A stretch of DNA of 6,187 nucleotides from Saprospiraceae bacterium (GTDB taxonomy: Bacteria; Bacteroidota; Bacteroidia; Chitinophagales; Saprospiraceae): assembly GCA_013042795.1 (NCBI GenBank), contig JABDPK010000075.1, positions 1-6,187 of the forward strand, written 5' to 3'. Position numbers and translations under genes: made by a program. The first letter of the stretch is position 1, and each line of letters begins with the position of its first letter. The notes beneath the pieces were generated by a model that made no database searches, was not told where the DNA came from, and saw only the letters and a list, made by a program, of their open reading frames with translations. Of this stretch, positions 1 through 6,187 are shown piece by piece.

Positions 1-347
1 ATACCATACATCTGGTCACTCACTTTCTGAATATTAACTTTCTCTTTAATTAGATAAGCTTTTTGTTCTTCAATAGTTTTTGATTTGTCAGGTTTGAATT
101 GGGCCATCCATGACATCATGGCTTCATCAGCATCTTCTATTCCTTTTATCATTGCTAATGACTCTTCATTATTTCCGGAGATTTTCCTGATTTGTCTCTT
201 CAGTTTATTCAGTGTTGACATCTCAGGCATAACTTCATCATGAATAACCATGACTTCATCAAATAATTTCTGAACTTCCGGATTTTTAGAATTTGTCTGG
301 CAGGATACTGCTGCTGCAAGAATGATAAATAATAAGGATATACGCAT
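1..347 (-). CDS. Small coiled-coil lipoprotein, 3' end outside the window
   Basis: Only the first 115 codons are present; the gene continues beyond base 1. The ATG lies at 345-347. The product starts with a short lipoprotein signal peptide: hydrophobic residues 3-14, then the lipobox A13-V14-S15-C16, so Cys16 should be lipidated after cleavage by signal peptidase II. The residues after Cys16 (Q-T-N-S-K-N) lack the acidic cluster that often sends Bacteroidota lipoproteins to the cell surface, so a periplasm-facing location is more likely (inference). The rest is Lys/Glu/Met-rich, predicted helical and heptad-like, with the segment IHDEVMPEM near residue 40. From memory, that segment resembles small Bacteroidota proteins labelled 'viral A-type inclusion protein', a name that reflects coiled-coil similarity and not a known function. 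No catalytic motif is visible and the function is unknown. It diverges from the photolyase gene across 101 bp. Confidence 0.8.
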   Translation of the reverse strand, partial: MRISLLFIILAAAVSCQTNSKNPEVQKLFDEVMVIHDEVMPEMSTLNKLKRQIRKISGNNEESLAMIKGIEDADEAMMSWMAQFKPDKSKTIEEQKAYLIKEKVNIQKVSDQMYG

Positions 348-448
348 AATTAAAGAACATCTTTTAATTAAAAATGTTAACAAAAATAAACTGATTGTTA
401 TAATTAATTGAACATATTCTGAAAGCATTCCAACAGCATACAAAATAA
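348..448. other. Divergent intergenic region between lipoprotein and cryptochrome-DASH genes
   Basis: This is 101 bp of AT-rich DNA with two genes leaving in opposite directions, so it must hold promoters for both unless one is transcribed from elsewhere. The minus-strand -7 box is listed separately. On the plus strand, no exact TAnnTTTG box precedes the photolyase. The closest arrangement is TTG at 395-397 followed after 17 bases by TATTCTG at 415-421, which is weak. The photolyase ATG follows an A-rich leader (ACAAAATAA) with no Shine-Dalgarno sequence, as is common in Bacteroidota. No riboswitch or hairpin was recognised. Confidence 0.5.
381..388 (-). promoter_or_regulatory. Candidate Bacteroidota -7 promoter box for the lipoprotein gene
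   Basis: Read on the minus strand these bases are TATTTTTG, an exact match to the Bacteroidota sigma-A -7 consensus TAnnTTTG. The box lies about 34 bases before the lipoprotein ATG, giving an expected leader of roughly 25-30 nt. The -33 element (TTTG/TTG) is weak: the nearest candidate, about 21 bases upstream, is GTTCA. The surrounding DNA is very AT-rich, so a chance match is possible. Confidence 0.4.
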
Positions 449-1855
449 ATGAAGAGAGCAATTCATTGGTTTAGAAATGACCTCAGGCTTCATGACAATG
501 AAGCCTTATCAGAAGCCATCAAGAATAACGATGAAGTGATTCCAATATATATTTTGGATCCAAGGATCTTTTCGGGTAAAACATCGTATGGATTCCATAA
601 AACAGGTCCATACAGGCTAAAATTCATCCTGGAATCCTTATCAGATCTCAGGAAACAACTCAAAGAACATCAAACAACACTATATATCAGGGAGGGCTTG
701 CCTGAAGTTATAATTCCACAAATAACCAGGCAATTTAATGTCCAGAATATCTATTGCAACAGGGAGAGAACAAAAGAAGAAGTTGAAGTACAGGATGCTC
801 TTGAAAAAAAATTGTGGTCTATAGGTAGGGAAGTCCGATACTACCGCGGCAAAATGCTATATCATACTGCGGATCTTCCTTTTCCGGTTACACATTGCCC
901 AGATAGTTTTTCTGTGTTCAAAAAGGAAGTAGAACGTATTGTGAATATCAGGGAACCTTTAAATTTTCCTGCAAAACGCATGCGTGAATGTAGCATAGAG
1001 ATGAAAGAAGGTCACATTCCTGATATTTCATACTTTGGGTTTTCAGACCAAAAAACAGAAAAAGGGCTGTCCTTTACCGGGGGAGAAACTGAAGGTCTTA
1101 TACGACTGGAATATTATATATGGAAATCCAAAAGCATCCAGTCCTACAATCAGAATAAATTCCGTATGCTTGATATGGACTATTCCAGTAAACTGAGTCC
1201 CTATCTTTCACAAGGCTGTATATCTCCGAAATTAATTTATCATGAAATACTGCGATTTGAAAAGGAGTACGGGAAAAATGACTCGACGGCATCGTTAAAG
1301 CTTGAATTACTCTGGAGAGATTTTTTCAGATTAATGGGCAAAAAACATGGCTCAAGGATTTTTAGAATTAAAGGTACCGGTGAAAGAAATCCTCCTTCTA
1401 CAAAATATGATCATTCCTTCTTCCTGAAATGGAAAGAAGGTAAAACCGGTGTGCCCTTCATTGATGCCAATATGAAAGAGATGAACCAAACTGGTTATAT
1501 GTCAAACCGGGGCAGGCAAATCGTCTCCTGTTTTCTGGTCAATGATATGGAAATGAACTGGATTGCAGGAGCTGAATATTTTGAATCCATGCTTATTGAC
1601 TATGATCCTTGCAGTAATTATGGAAATTGGAATTATATAGCCGGTGTCAGTGCCACCTCAAAAGATAACCCTAACTATTATGTACCGTCACAGGCCAGGA
1701 AATACGATCCGCAAGCCGACTATATTAAATACTGGCTCCCTGATTTGAAACCAATCGATCCCAGGTTATTGTTTAATCCTTTTGAAAACCGATCAAGTGT
1801 AGCCCTGAGCAAAGCCCGGTATACACAGCCTTGTGATCTCATCAGGAATTGGTGA
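449..1855 (+). CDS. Cryptochrome/photolyase of the DASH type
   Basis: A complete 468-residue protein, the usual length for bacterial DASH cryptochromes. These are FAD flavoproteins that, in characterised members, use blue light to repair cyclobutane pyrimidine dimers, chiefly in single-stranded or looped DNA; many also bind a folate antenna. The N-terminal Rossmann-like domain (about 1-135) opens with HWFRNDLRLHDNEAL. A linker holding the DASH-like LYHTADLPFPV (137-147) and GGETEG (211-216) leads to the helical FAD domain. Visible cofactor-site blocks are DYSSKLSPYLSQGCISP (244-260), LLWRDFFR (287-294), SNRGRQ (352-357), LLIDYDPCSNYGNWNY-like residues 382-396, and ARKYDPQADY (416-425). Asn390 and Trp394 match E. 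coli photolyase N378 and W382, and Trp371 matches W359. Tyr396 replaces W384, as is typical of DASH proteins. The position matching W306 is not Trp (see findings). The start is fixed by the conserved beginning of the family. The 3' end overlaps the convergent MFS gene by 14 bp. Confidence 0.95.
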   Translation: MKRAIHWFRNDLRLHDNEALSEAIKNNDEVIPIYILDPRIFSGKTSYGFHKTGPYRLKFILESLSDLRKQLKEHQTTLYIREGLPEVIIPQITRQFNVQNIYCNRERTKEEVEVQDALEKKLWSIGREVRYYRGKMLYHTADLPFPVTHCPDSFSVFKKEVERIVNIREPLNFPAKRMRECSIEMKEGHIPDISYFGFSDQKTEKGLSFTGGETEGLIRLEYYIWKSKSIQSYNQNKFRMLDMDYSSKLSPYLSQGCISPKLIYHEILRFEKEYGKNDSTASLKLELLWRDFFRLMGKKHGSRIFRIKGTGERNPPSTKYDHSFFLKWKEGKTGVPFIDANMKEMNQTGYMSNRGRQIVSCFLVNDMEMNWIAGAEYFESMLIDYDPCSNYGNWNYIAGVSATSKDNPNYYVPSQARKYDPQADYIKYWLPDLKPIDPRLLFNPFENRSSVALSKARYTQPCDLIRNW

Positions 1856-3068
1856 TTTTTCTTTGAAATAAACTTCCGCTATTAATGTACAAAAGCGGGA
1901 GTATGACGATTAAACCTCCAATACCGGCATATCTGAATATCATGGAAAGTGTTGGCCAGTCATTGATAACTTCATTTGCCACAGGTAGCGACAAAAGTAC
2001 AAGGCAAATGGAGAACGCCAATCTGGAGGCGAGACTTTGCAGAGAAAAATAGGAAGCACGGTGATCTTTTCTTACCCTCGGTGCAATTTCTGCGTTTAAA
2101 GGCGCTACTGTCAGTGACATGGAGAAACTCCTGAGCATGAGAAGAATGATAAAGCCAGGGTGAAGCGCCAGTGAAAGGAGAACGATAATAGAGAGCTGAA
2201 TGAATACGGATGCCGCACATACTTGCTTTAATCCGTACTTGTTTGTCCATTTGATACTTTTCCCGGCAGCATAAGCTCCAAATACCCTGGTAATCGCAAA
2301 AAGAATCCCGGATACAATGGCTGTATTCATAGCAAACTGTTCAAGTTCAAGGAGATTGAGGTAAGGCTGGTAAAATTCATATGGGATATGAGCAAGAATG
2401 TAAACTCCAACAGAAAACACAAATATCCACCTTAGTTCCGGCACTTTGAAGTAACTGAGGACTTTTATAAACTGGCTTTCGCCCGATTTATGCTGTATTG
2501 TGATTTCTTCTTTTGGTTCAGTAAATAAAAGGCACAATATAAATGCCGGCACCATAAAAATAAATGAGGCTATATAAGTGATCTTCAAATCTATTGCGCC
2601 TGCAAAACCACCAAGGAGTACTGCAAAAGCGCCTGTATATTGCAGCAGACTTTGAACCCTGGCTTCTCTTTGTGGGTATTCGGATTCAAGGCCTTGTTCT
2701 TGCAGTGATTCAAAATAAAAGGAGGTATTCGTGCCTGACATAAATGAAATGCCACCAGCAAGGAAAAGCTGTGCAACAATCAGCGAATTGAAATCTGGGC
2801 TAATAAAACCGAAAATACTGTAACTGACCAGGAAAGAAAGAGAAGAAAGAATCAGTGTAATCTTGCGACCTGCATAATCAGAAAACATACCACTTGGTAC
2901 TTCAAGTATGACTACGGAAATATAATATATCGACTCGAGGAGAATGACATCTTTGATTTCAAGGTGATCATTAAAATAAAGGAAGAAGACAGGCAACCAT
3001 GCCATCATTGAAACCAAAGACCTATAGACAGGATAAAACTTTGTATTGAAAGATTCTGAATTATTCAA
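1842..3068 (-). CDS. Major facilitator superfamily (MFS) transporter, 12 TM
   Basis: An inner-membrane secondary transporter of unknown substrate, most likely an exporter. Numbering here is from the upstream GTG at 3111-3113 (423 codons). About twelve hydrophobic segments are visible, near residues 29-48, 54-72, 85-105, 110-133, 155-174, 178-197, 227-245, 263-282, 295-316, 318-338, 356-377 and 390-410, with a charged central loop at 198-226. The MFS motif A follows TM2 as GMFSDYAGRK (75-84), preceded by LEVPS. A block SFYFESLQEQG...EYPQREARVQSL (131-156) resembles the YDSL...EY...R.QSL block of a widespread uncharacterised MFS group (recalled, not searched). Start: the GTG at 3113 would overlap the ABC gene by 53 bp. 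TTG at 3066-3068 (residue 16 of that frame) overlaps by only 8 bp and leaves about ten residues before TM1, as in relatives, so I prefer it (408 aa). There is no ATG before TM1. It is probably co-transcribed with the upstream ABC ATPase. Confidence 0.88.
   Translation of the reverse strand: MNNSESFNTKFYPVYRSLVSMMAWLPVFFLYFNDHLEIKDVILLESIYYISVVILEVPSGMFSDYAGRKITLILSSLSFLVSYSIFGFISPDFNSLIVAQLFLAGGISFMSGTNTSFYFESLQEQGLESEYPQREARVQSLLQYTGAFAVLLGGFAGAIDLKITYIASFIFMVPAFILCLLFTEPKEEITIQHKSGESQFIKVLSYFKVPELRWIFVFSVGVYILAHIPYEFYQPYLNLLELEQFAMNTAIVSGILFAITRVFGAYAAGKSIKWTNKYGLKQVCAASVFIQLSIIVLLSLALHPGFIILLMLRSFSMSLTVAPLNAEIAPRVRKDHRASYFSLQSLASRLAFSICLVLLSLPVANEVINDWPTLSMIFRYAGIGGLIVILPLLYINSGSLFQRKITNS
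1872..1902 (+). terminator. Candidate hairpin just after the photolyase stop
   Basis: The arms ACTTCCGCT (1872-1880) and AGCGGGAGT (1894-1902) can form a 9-bp stem with one G-U pair and a 13-base loop in plus-strand RNA. It begins 16 bases after the photolyase stop codon, a usual place for a terminator, but no U-run follows. On the minus strand the same stem has an A-C mismatch and lies inside the MFS coding region. It is therefore at best a weak plus-strand terminator or 3'-end stabiliser, and could be chance. Confidence 0.27.
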
Positions 3069-3723
3069 TGTCTTCAACAACTTTGCCGTCGACCATTTCC
3101 AGGCGCCTGTCACTTAATGCTGCGAGTTCCTGGTTATGGGTAACAATTATAAATGTCTGACCCAGTTCTTCTTTTAGATTAACAAATAGATTATGCAGTT
3201 CTGTGGAAGTCTCAGTATCCAGGTTACCGGTTGGTTCATCTGCAAACACTAAGAGAGGATTATTCACAAGAGCCCTGGCTACGGCGACACGCTGTTGTTC
3301 TCCTCCTGATAATTCATTGGGTTTATGCTCGAGGCGTGCACTTAAGCCAAGATAATCAAGCAGTTTTTCGGCCTCCTTGAAAGCATACTTCCTTGATTTC
3401 CCATTAATCAATGCGGGGATTCCTACATTTTCAAGAGCAGTAAATTCGGTAATCAGATGATGAAATTGAAAAACAAATCCAATTTTTTCATTCCTGAACT
3501 CAGCCAATTGAGAATTATTTAGTCCGGAAACTTCAATGCCCCCGATCACAACTTTTCCTTTGTCTGGTTTATCAAGTGTGCCGAGAATATGCAACAATGT
3601 TGATTTACCCGTCCCTGATTTTCCAACAATCGATGTGATGCTTCCTTTGTCTATAGAAAGATTGACTCCCTTCAGGACTTCAAGGTCATCAAAAGACTTC
3701 CAGATATTCTCTCCTTTCAACAT
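3061..3723 (-). CDS. ABC transporter ATP-binding protein, LolD/MacB-like
   Basis: A complete 220-residue ATPase subunit that would drive a membrane permease from the cytoplasmic side. All nucleotide-binding motifs are intact: Walker [10 protein letters not shown] (34-42), Q-loop Gln86 in FVFQFHHL, signature LSGGEQQR (138-145), Walker B LLVFADEP (157-164, with Asp162 and Glu163), D-loop GNLD (166-169) and switch His196 in VTHN. The length and the [18 protein letters not shown] segment (83-100) place it in the LolD/MacB (MJ0796-like) class, whose members power lipoprotein release to the outer membrane, MacB-type efflux or FtsEX-like functions. I favour a LolD-like role, but no LolC/LolE permease is in the window, so lolD is not assigned. 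In Bacteroidota such ATPases are often encoded away from their permeases (recalled). The ATG at 3721-3723 fits the family start. The downstream MFS gene overlaps its 3' end. Confidence 0.9.
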   Translation of the reverse strand: MLKGENIWKSFDDLEVLKGVNLSIDKGSITSIVGKSGTGKSTLLHILGTLDKPDKGKVVIGGIEVSGLNNSQLAEFRNEKIGFVFQFHHLITEFTALENVGIPALINGKSRKYAFKEAEKLLDYLGLSARLEHKPNELSGGEQQRVAVARALVNNPLLVFADEPTGNLDTETSTELHNLFVNLKEELGQTFIIVTHNQELAALSDRRLEMVDGKVVEDIE

Positions 3724-3815
3724 GTAGCTAAGCTATTAAATTAATATCAATTAATAAGAATATTGACTTCCATCTAGTGCTGTTAGCTTAACAATTATCA
3801 ATAAATTTATGGCAA
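3724..3815. other. Divergent intergenic region between ABC ATPase and glycosyltransferase genes
   Basis: This is 92 bp of AT-rich DNA separating two divergent transcription units, so promoters in both directions are expected. No exact TAnnTTTG box was found on either strand. The nearest is the self-complementary TAAATTTA at 3803-3810, one base off, and usable only toward the ABC gene because it sits too close to the glycosyltransferase start. Short inverted repeats are present (listed separately). An ATG at 3809 opens only a very short frame; the glycosyltransferase start at 3816 is the one that gives the conserved N-terminus. Confidence 0.5.
3725..3790. repeat. Short inverted repeats in the divergent promoter region
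   Basis: TAGCTAAGCTA at 3725-3735 is a perfect 11-base palindrome about its central A. GTTAGCTTAAC at 3782-3792 is a second imperfect palindrome. Part of the first, TAAGCTA (3729-3735), is the exact reverse complement of TAGCTTA (3784-3790), 48 bases apart. The pair could be a regulator-binding site serving both divergent genes, but the units are short and the region is AT-rich, so chance is not excluded. Confidence 0.3.
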
Positions 3816-5027
3816 ATGAGAATACTCCAATTATGTAAAAAATTTCCTTATCCTTTGAAAGACGGCGAATCGGTTGCTGTTCATGCCATGAGCAGGGGAT
3901 ATGTAAAAAATGGTTGTAAGGTTGGACTTCTTGCGCTTAACACATCTAAGCATTTTGTTCAGTTTCATGAACTCCCGGAGGCCATGTCCCACTTCAGTTT
4001 TGTAGAATCAATCTTTATTGATACATCTGTTAATCCAATTCATGCCTTCTTCAATCTGTTCACCGATAAATCCTATAATATTGAAAGATTTGACCTGGAT
4101 CGTTTTCATCAAAAGCTAAAAGTTGTCATCGATGAATTTAAACCGGATATCGTCCAGATAGAATCATTATATATGGTTCCATATATTGCTTCCATACGAA
4201 AGTATTGCAATGCTTTTATTTCCATGCGATCGCATAATCTTGAATTTGAAATTTGGCAAGACCTAGCCAAGGGAAGTAAAAATCCCTTGAAGAAATGGTA
4301 TTTCAATCTGTGTGCAAAGAGGTTGAAAAAATACGAGACAGAAAATTTTGGCATGTATGATACATTGATCCCTATCAGCGAATCGGATTATAACAAGTAT
4401 CAACAATTAAAATATAAAGGACCATTTTGCGTATCTCCTGTAGGACTGGATACAAGCAGGTATTCATCTGAATACACCACCAGCAAATCCTCCCTGAGAC
4501 TTGGTTATATCGGTTCACTTGACTGGATTCCCAATATTGAAGGTGTAAGTTGGTTTTTTGAAAACGCATGGAGCCTGATCAAGGAGAAATACCCACATGT
4601 TGAATTTCACCTTGCAGGCAGAAACGCTTCCGAGAATTTTAAAAACACCTTACCTTCAAATGTGAACTTTCACGGGGAAGTCGGAAATGCTGTCGATTTC
4701 ATAGCTGGTCTTGATGCAGTGATCGTACCACTATTTTCAGGAAGTGGAATCCGGGTCAAAATTCTGGAAAGTATGGCAATGGGCAAAATCGTTCTTTCTA
4801 CGTATAAAGGGTTTGAAGGCATAGGGGTAGAAGACGGAAAAAACGGGTTTGTTTTTGATTCAAGCAATGACATTATTCATGCCATTGAAACATGCATAAA
4901 TGATGTGCCCAGGAGAAAAACAATCCAGAAAGAAGCACTGATGCTTGTAAGGGAAAAATTTGATTTCAGTGTTTTGGCAAAACGAACAATTGATCATTAT
5001 AATCAACTGCTTAATCAAAGAGAATAG
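3816..5027 (+). CDS. Family-4-like glycosyltransferase (GT-B fold)
   Basis: A complete 403-residue glycosyltransferase expected to work in the cytoplasm or at the inner face of the membrane, adding a sugar from a nucleotide-sugar donor to a growing surface polysaccharide or lipid-linked glycan. Donor and acceptor cannot be read from the sequence. The N-terminal acceptor-side domain starts MRILQLCKKFPYPLKDG (1-17), a GT-B first strand followed by a Gly-containing loop, and includes MRSHNLEFEIW (137-147). The C-terminal donor domain contains YIGSLDWIPNIEGVSWFF (231-248), FHLAGRN (264-270) and the donor-binding stretch PLFSGSGIRVKILESMAMG (305-323), with Glu318 at the usual nucleotide-sugar Glu position. 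No membrane segment is evident. The ATG at 3816 gives the standard family N-terminus. The next glycosyltransferase begins 7 bp downstream with no terminator between, so the two form an operon. Confidence 0.92.
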   Translation: MRILQLCKKFPYPLKDGESVAVHAMSRGYVKNGCKVGLLALNTSKHFVQFHELPEAMSHFSFVESIFIDTSVNPIHAFFNLFTDKSYNIERFDLDRFHQKLKVVIDEFKPDIVQIESLYMVPYIASIRKYCNAFISMRSHNLEFEIWQDLAKGSKNPLKKWYFNLCAKRLKKYETENFGMYDTLIPISESDYNKYQQLKYKGPFCVSPVGLDTSRYSSEYTTSKSSLRLGYIGSLDWIPNIEGVSWFFENAWSLIKEKYPHVEFHLAGRNASENFKNTLPSNVNFHGEVGNAVDFIAGLDAVIVPLFSGSGIRVKILESMAMGKIVLSTYKGFEGIGVEDGKNGFVFDSSNDIIHAIETCINDVPRRKTIQKEALMLVREKFDFSVLAKRTIDHYNQLLNQRE

Positions 5028-5034
5028 AACAAAT

Positions 5035-6187
5035 TTGAAATTACTTATACTCACATCAAGATTTCCTTATCCCCTTGATAAAGGTGACAAACTAAGGATA
5101 TACTACCAGGTCAGGGAGTTAAGCCAATACTTTGAAATTATCCTGGTTTCAATTACAGATAAGATTCCTGACAAGGAAGAATATGCCGAACTAGCTCCTT
5201 ACTGTAAATCAATTTACCCCATTAAGCTGGGCAGAATCAGGAGCGCTGCAAATACACTTTGGTCCATAGTCAGTATAAGTAAACTGCCTGCGCAATGCGC
5301 TTATTTCTATTCAGATATTATCAGGAATAAGATTGGCAGTATAATATCAGCAGAAGCTCCCGATCATATATACTGCCAGTTATTGCGCACATCTGAATAT
5401 ATCAAAGGTTTAAACATTCCAAAAACCATGGATTTTATGGATGCTTTTAGCACCGGTGCTTCTATGAGGGCAGATAAAGGTCATTTAATTCAAAGGTGGT
5501 TTTGGAAAAGGGAAGCAAGCTTATTAAGGAAATATGAATCAAGTATTTCTAAGGAATTCGACAACCTTACGATTATCAGCAGACTGGACAGAGACCGTCT
5601 AAAGGATATAGAAAATATACAGGTTGTTAATAACGGAATTGATGCACGGTTCTTTATCGAGGAAAAAGCCGAGGCGCAATACGATGCTGTATTCGTTGGA
5701 AACCTCGGTTATTACCCGAATGTCAGGGCTGTCGGGTACATTTCAGAATATATCTTACCTGCCTACGAAGCCAGCTATAAAAAATCATTGAAGGTCAATA
5801 TAGTAGGACCAAACAGTTCAAATGTCAAAACCTGGGAAAGTAACCATCTGAATATTGGAGGTTGGTATGATAATGTCATAGACGGTTTCTGCTCAGGTCG
5901 TATATTCCTGGCGCCACTATTTGAAGGTATTGGCCAGCAAAATAAAATCCTGGAAGCAATGGCTATTGGAATACCTGTTGTAACAACTCCTGATGTTGCC
6001 AAAGCCCTGGGAATGGAACATGGAAATCAATTACTGGTTGCCAATACAGCAAGGTCATTCAGTGATTGTATACACCAATTCTTAACAGATAAAGATTTCA
6101 CCGGCGGAATGATGGACAGAGCTCGCCGTTTTGTCAGTCTGAATTATGAATGGCATGCCGTATGTCAACCATTAATAAAACTTATCC
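5035..6187 (+). CDS. Glycosyltransferase resembling PEP-CTERM/EpsH-associated sugar transferases, 3' end outside the window
   Basis: This frame is open from the TTG at 5035 to the window edge (384 codons, no stop). By family length (around 400 residues) only a short tail should be missing. Starting at TTG gives MKLLILTSRFPYPLDKGDKLR, a textbook N-terminus for this group, with no in-frame ATG nearby on either side, so TTG initiation is the best call. The donor domain holds VVNNGID (197-203), AVFVGNLGYYPNVRAV (218-233), VNIVGPN (254-260) and the donor-site stretch PLFEGIGQQNKILEAMAIG (294-312), with Glu307 in the usual Glu position. The QNKILEAMA block and the FPYP..KGDK start resemble the TIGR03087-type sugar transferases linked to exopolysaccharide loci (recalled, not searched). 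It shares the FPYPL start and overall architecture with the gene just upstream, so they are distant paralogues. The likely role is surface polysaccharide assembly; donor sugar unknown. Confidence 0.88.
   Translation, partial: MKLLILTSRFPYPLDKGDKLRIYYQVRELSQYFEIILVSITDKIPDKEEYAELAPYCKSIYPIKLGRIRSAANTLWSIVSISKLPAQCAYFYSDIIRNKIGSIISAEAPDHIYCQLLRTSEYIKGLNIPKTMDFMDAFSTGASMRADKGHLIQRWFWKREASLLRKYESSISKEFDNLTIISRLDRDRLKDIENIQVVNNGIDARFFIEEKAEAQYDAVFVGNLGYYPNVRAVGYISEYILPAYEASYKKSLKVNIVGPNSSNVKTWESNHLNIGGWYDNVIDGFCSGRIFLAPLFEGIGQQNKILEAMAIGIPVVTTPDVAKALGMEHGNQLLVANTARSFSDCIHQFLTDKDFTGGMMDRARRFVSLNYEWHAVCQPLIKLI

Noticed and set aside
1098..1292. Open minus-strand frame of 64 codons inside the photolyase gene
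   Set aside because: It lies fully within a strongly conserved gene on the other strand and shows no recognisable motif; it is a shadow frame.
1972..2250. Open minus-strand frame of 92 codons inside the MFS gene
   Set aside because: It is out of frame with the MFS protein, rich in Ser, Cys and His, and without family features; a shadow frame.
3536..3727. Plus-strand frame of 63 codons opposite the ABC ATPase Walker A region
   Set aside because: It is antisense to conserved ATPase codons; its openness follows from the codon use of the real gene.
3803..3810. TAAATTTA as a promoter -7 box
   Set aside because: It is one base off the consensus, self-complementary and in AT-rich DNA. Toward the glycosyltransferase it is too close to the start; toward the ABC gene it would leave an approximately 70-80 nt leader without a good -33 element.
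4860..5054. Minus-strand frame spanning the junction of the two glycosyltransferases
   Set aside because: It is antisense to both conserved coding regions, has no homology I recognise, and is low-complexity.
5775..6002. Minus-strand frame of 75 codons antisense to the second glycosyltransferase
   Set aside because: The plus-strand frame carries the conserved donor-site motif in this very stretch, so the antisense frame is not a gene.
1..6187. CRISPR arrays, tRNA or rRNA genes, insertion sequences, toxin-antitoxin or defence genes
   Set aside because: No spaced direct repeats, RNA gene signatures, transposase motifs or terminal repeats were seen; nearly all the DNA is accounted for by ordinary-looking coding sequence.

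Overview
The window looks like chromosomal DNA from a member of the Bacteroidota. This is inferred from several things. The DNA is AT-rich with A/T-rich leaders and no clear Shine-Dalgarno sequences. A TAnnTTTG-type -7 box lies upstream of the first gene. The gene content also fits: a small lipoprotein of the 'HDEVMP' coiled-coil kind, a DASH-type cryptochrome/photolyase, a LolD-like ABC ATPase without an adjacent permease, and FPYP-type family-4 glycosyltransferases. No genus can be named from the sequence alone.

Layout, left to right: (1) the 5' part of a minus-strand lipoprotein gene that leaves the window at base 1; (2) a 101-bp divergent intergenic region; (3) a plus-strand cryptochrome-DASH gene (449-1855); (4) tail-to-tail with it, and overlapping it by 14 bp, a minus-strand 12-TM major facilitator transporter, whose 5' end overlaps (5) an upstream minus-strand ABC ATPase of the LolD/MacB class, so the two probably share one transcript; (6) a 92-bp divergent intergenic region with short inverted repeats; (7) two plus-strand glycosyltransferases separated by 7 bp. 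The second glycosyltransferase begins with TTG and runs off the right edge.

The genes fall into functional blocks that do not form one obvious system: light-driven DNA repair or blue-light flavoprotein (DASH), membrane transport (ABC ATPase plus MFS), and surface polysaccharide assembly (two glycosyltransferases, likely the start of a longer cluster to the right). No RNA genes, CRISPR arrays, insertion sequences, att sites or origins were seen, and no non-coding stretch exceeds about 100 bp.

I did not find convincing evidence of a new multi-gene system. The points most worth a second look are the apparent loss of the outer tryptophan of the electron-transfer chain in the DASH protein, the translationally overlapping ABC ATPase/MFS pair, the TTG-initiated second glycosyltransferase that ATG-only searches miss, and the overlapping gene ends with a candidate hairpin.
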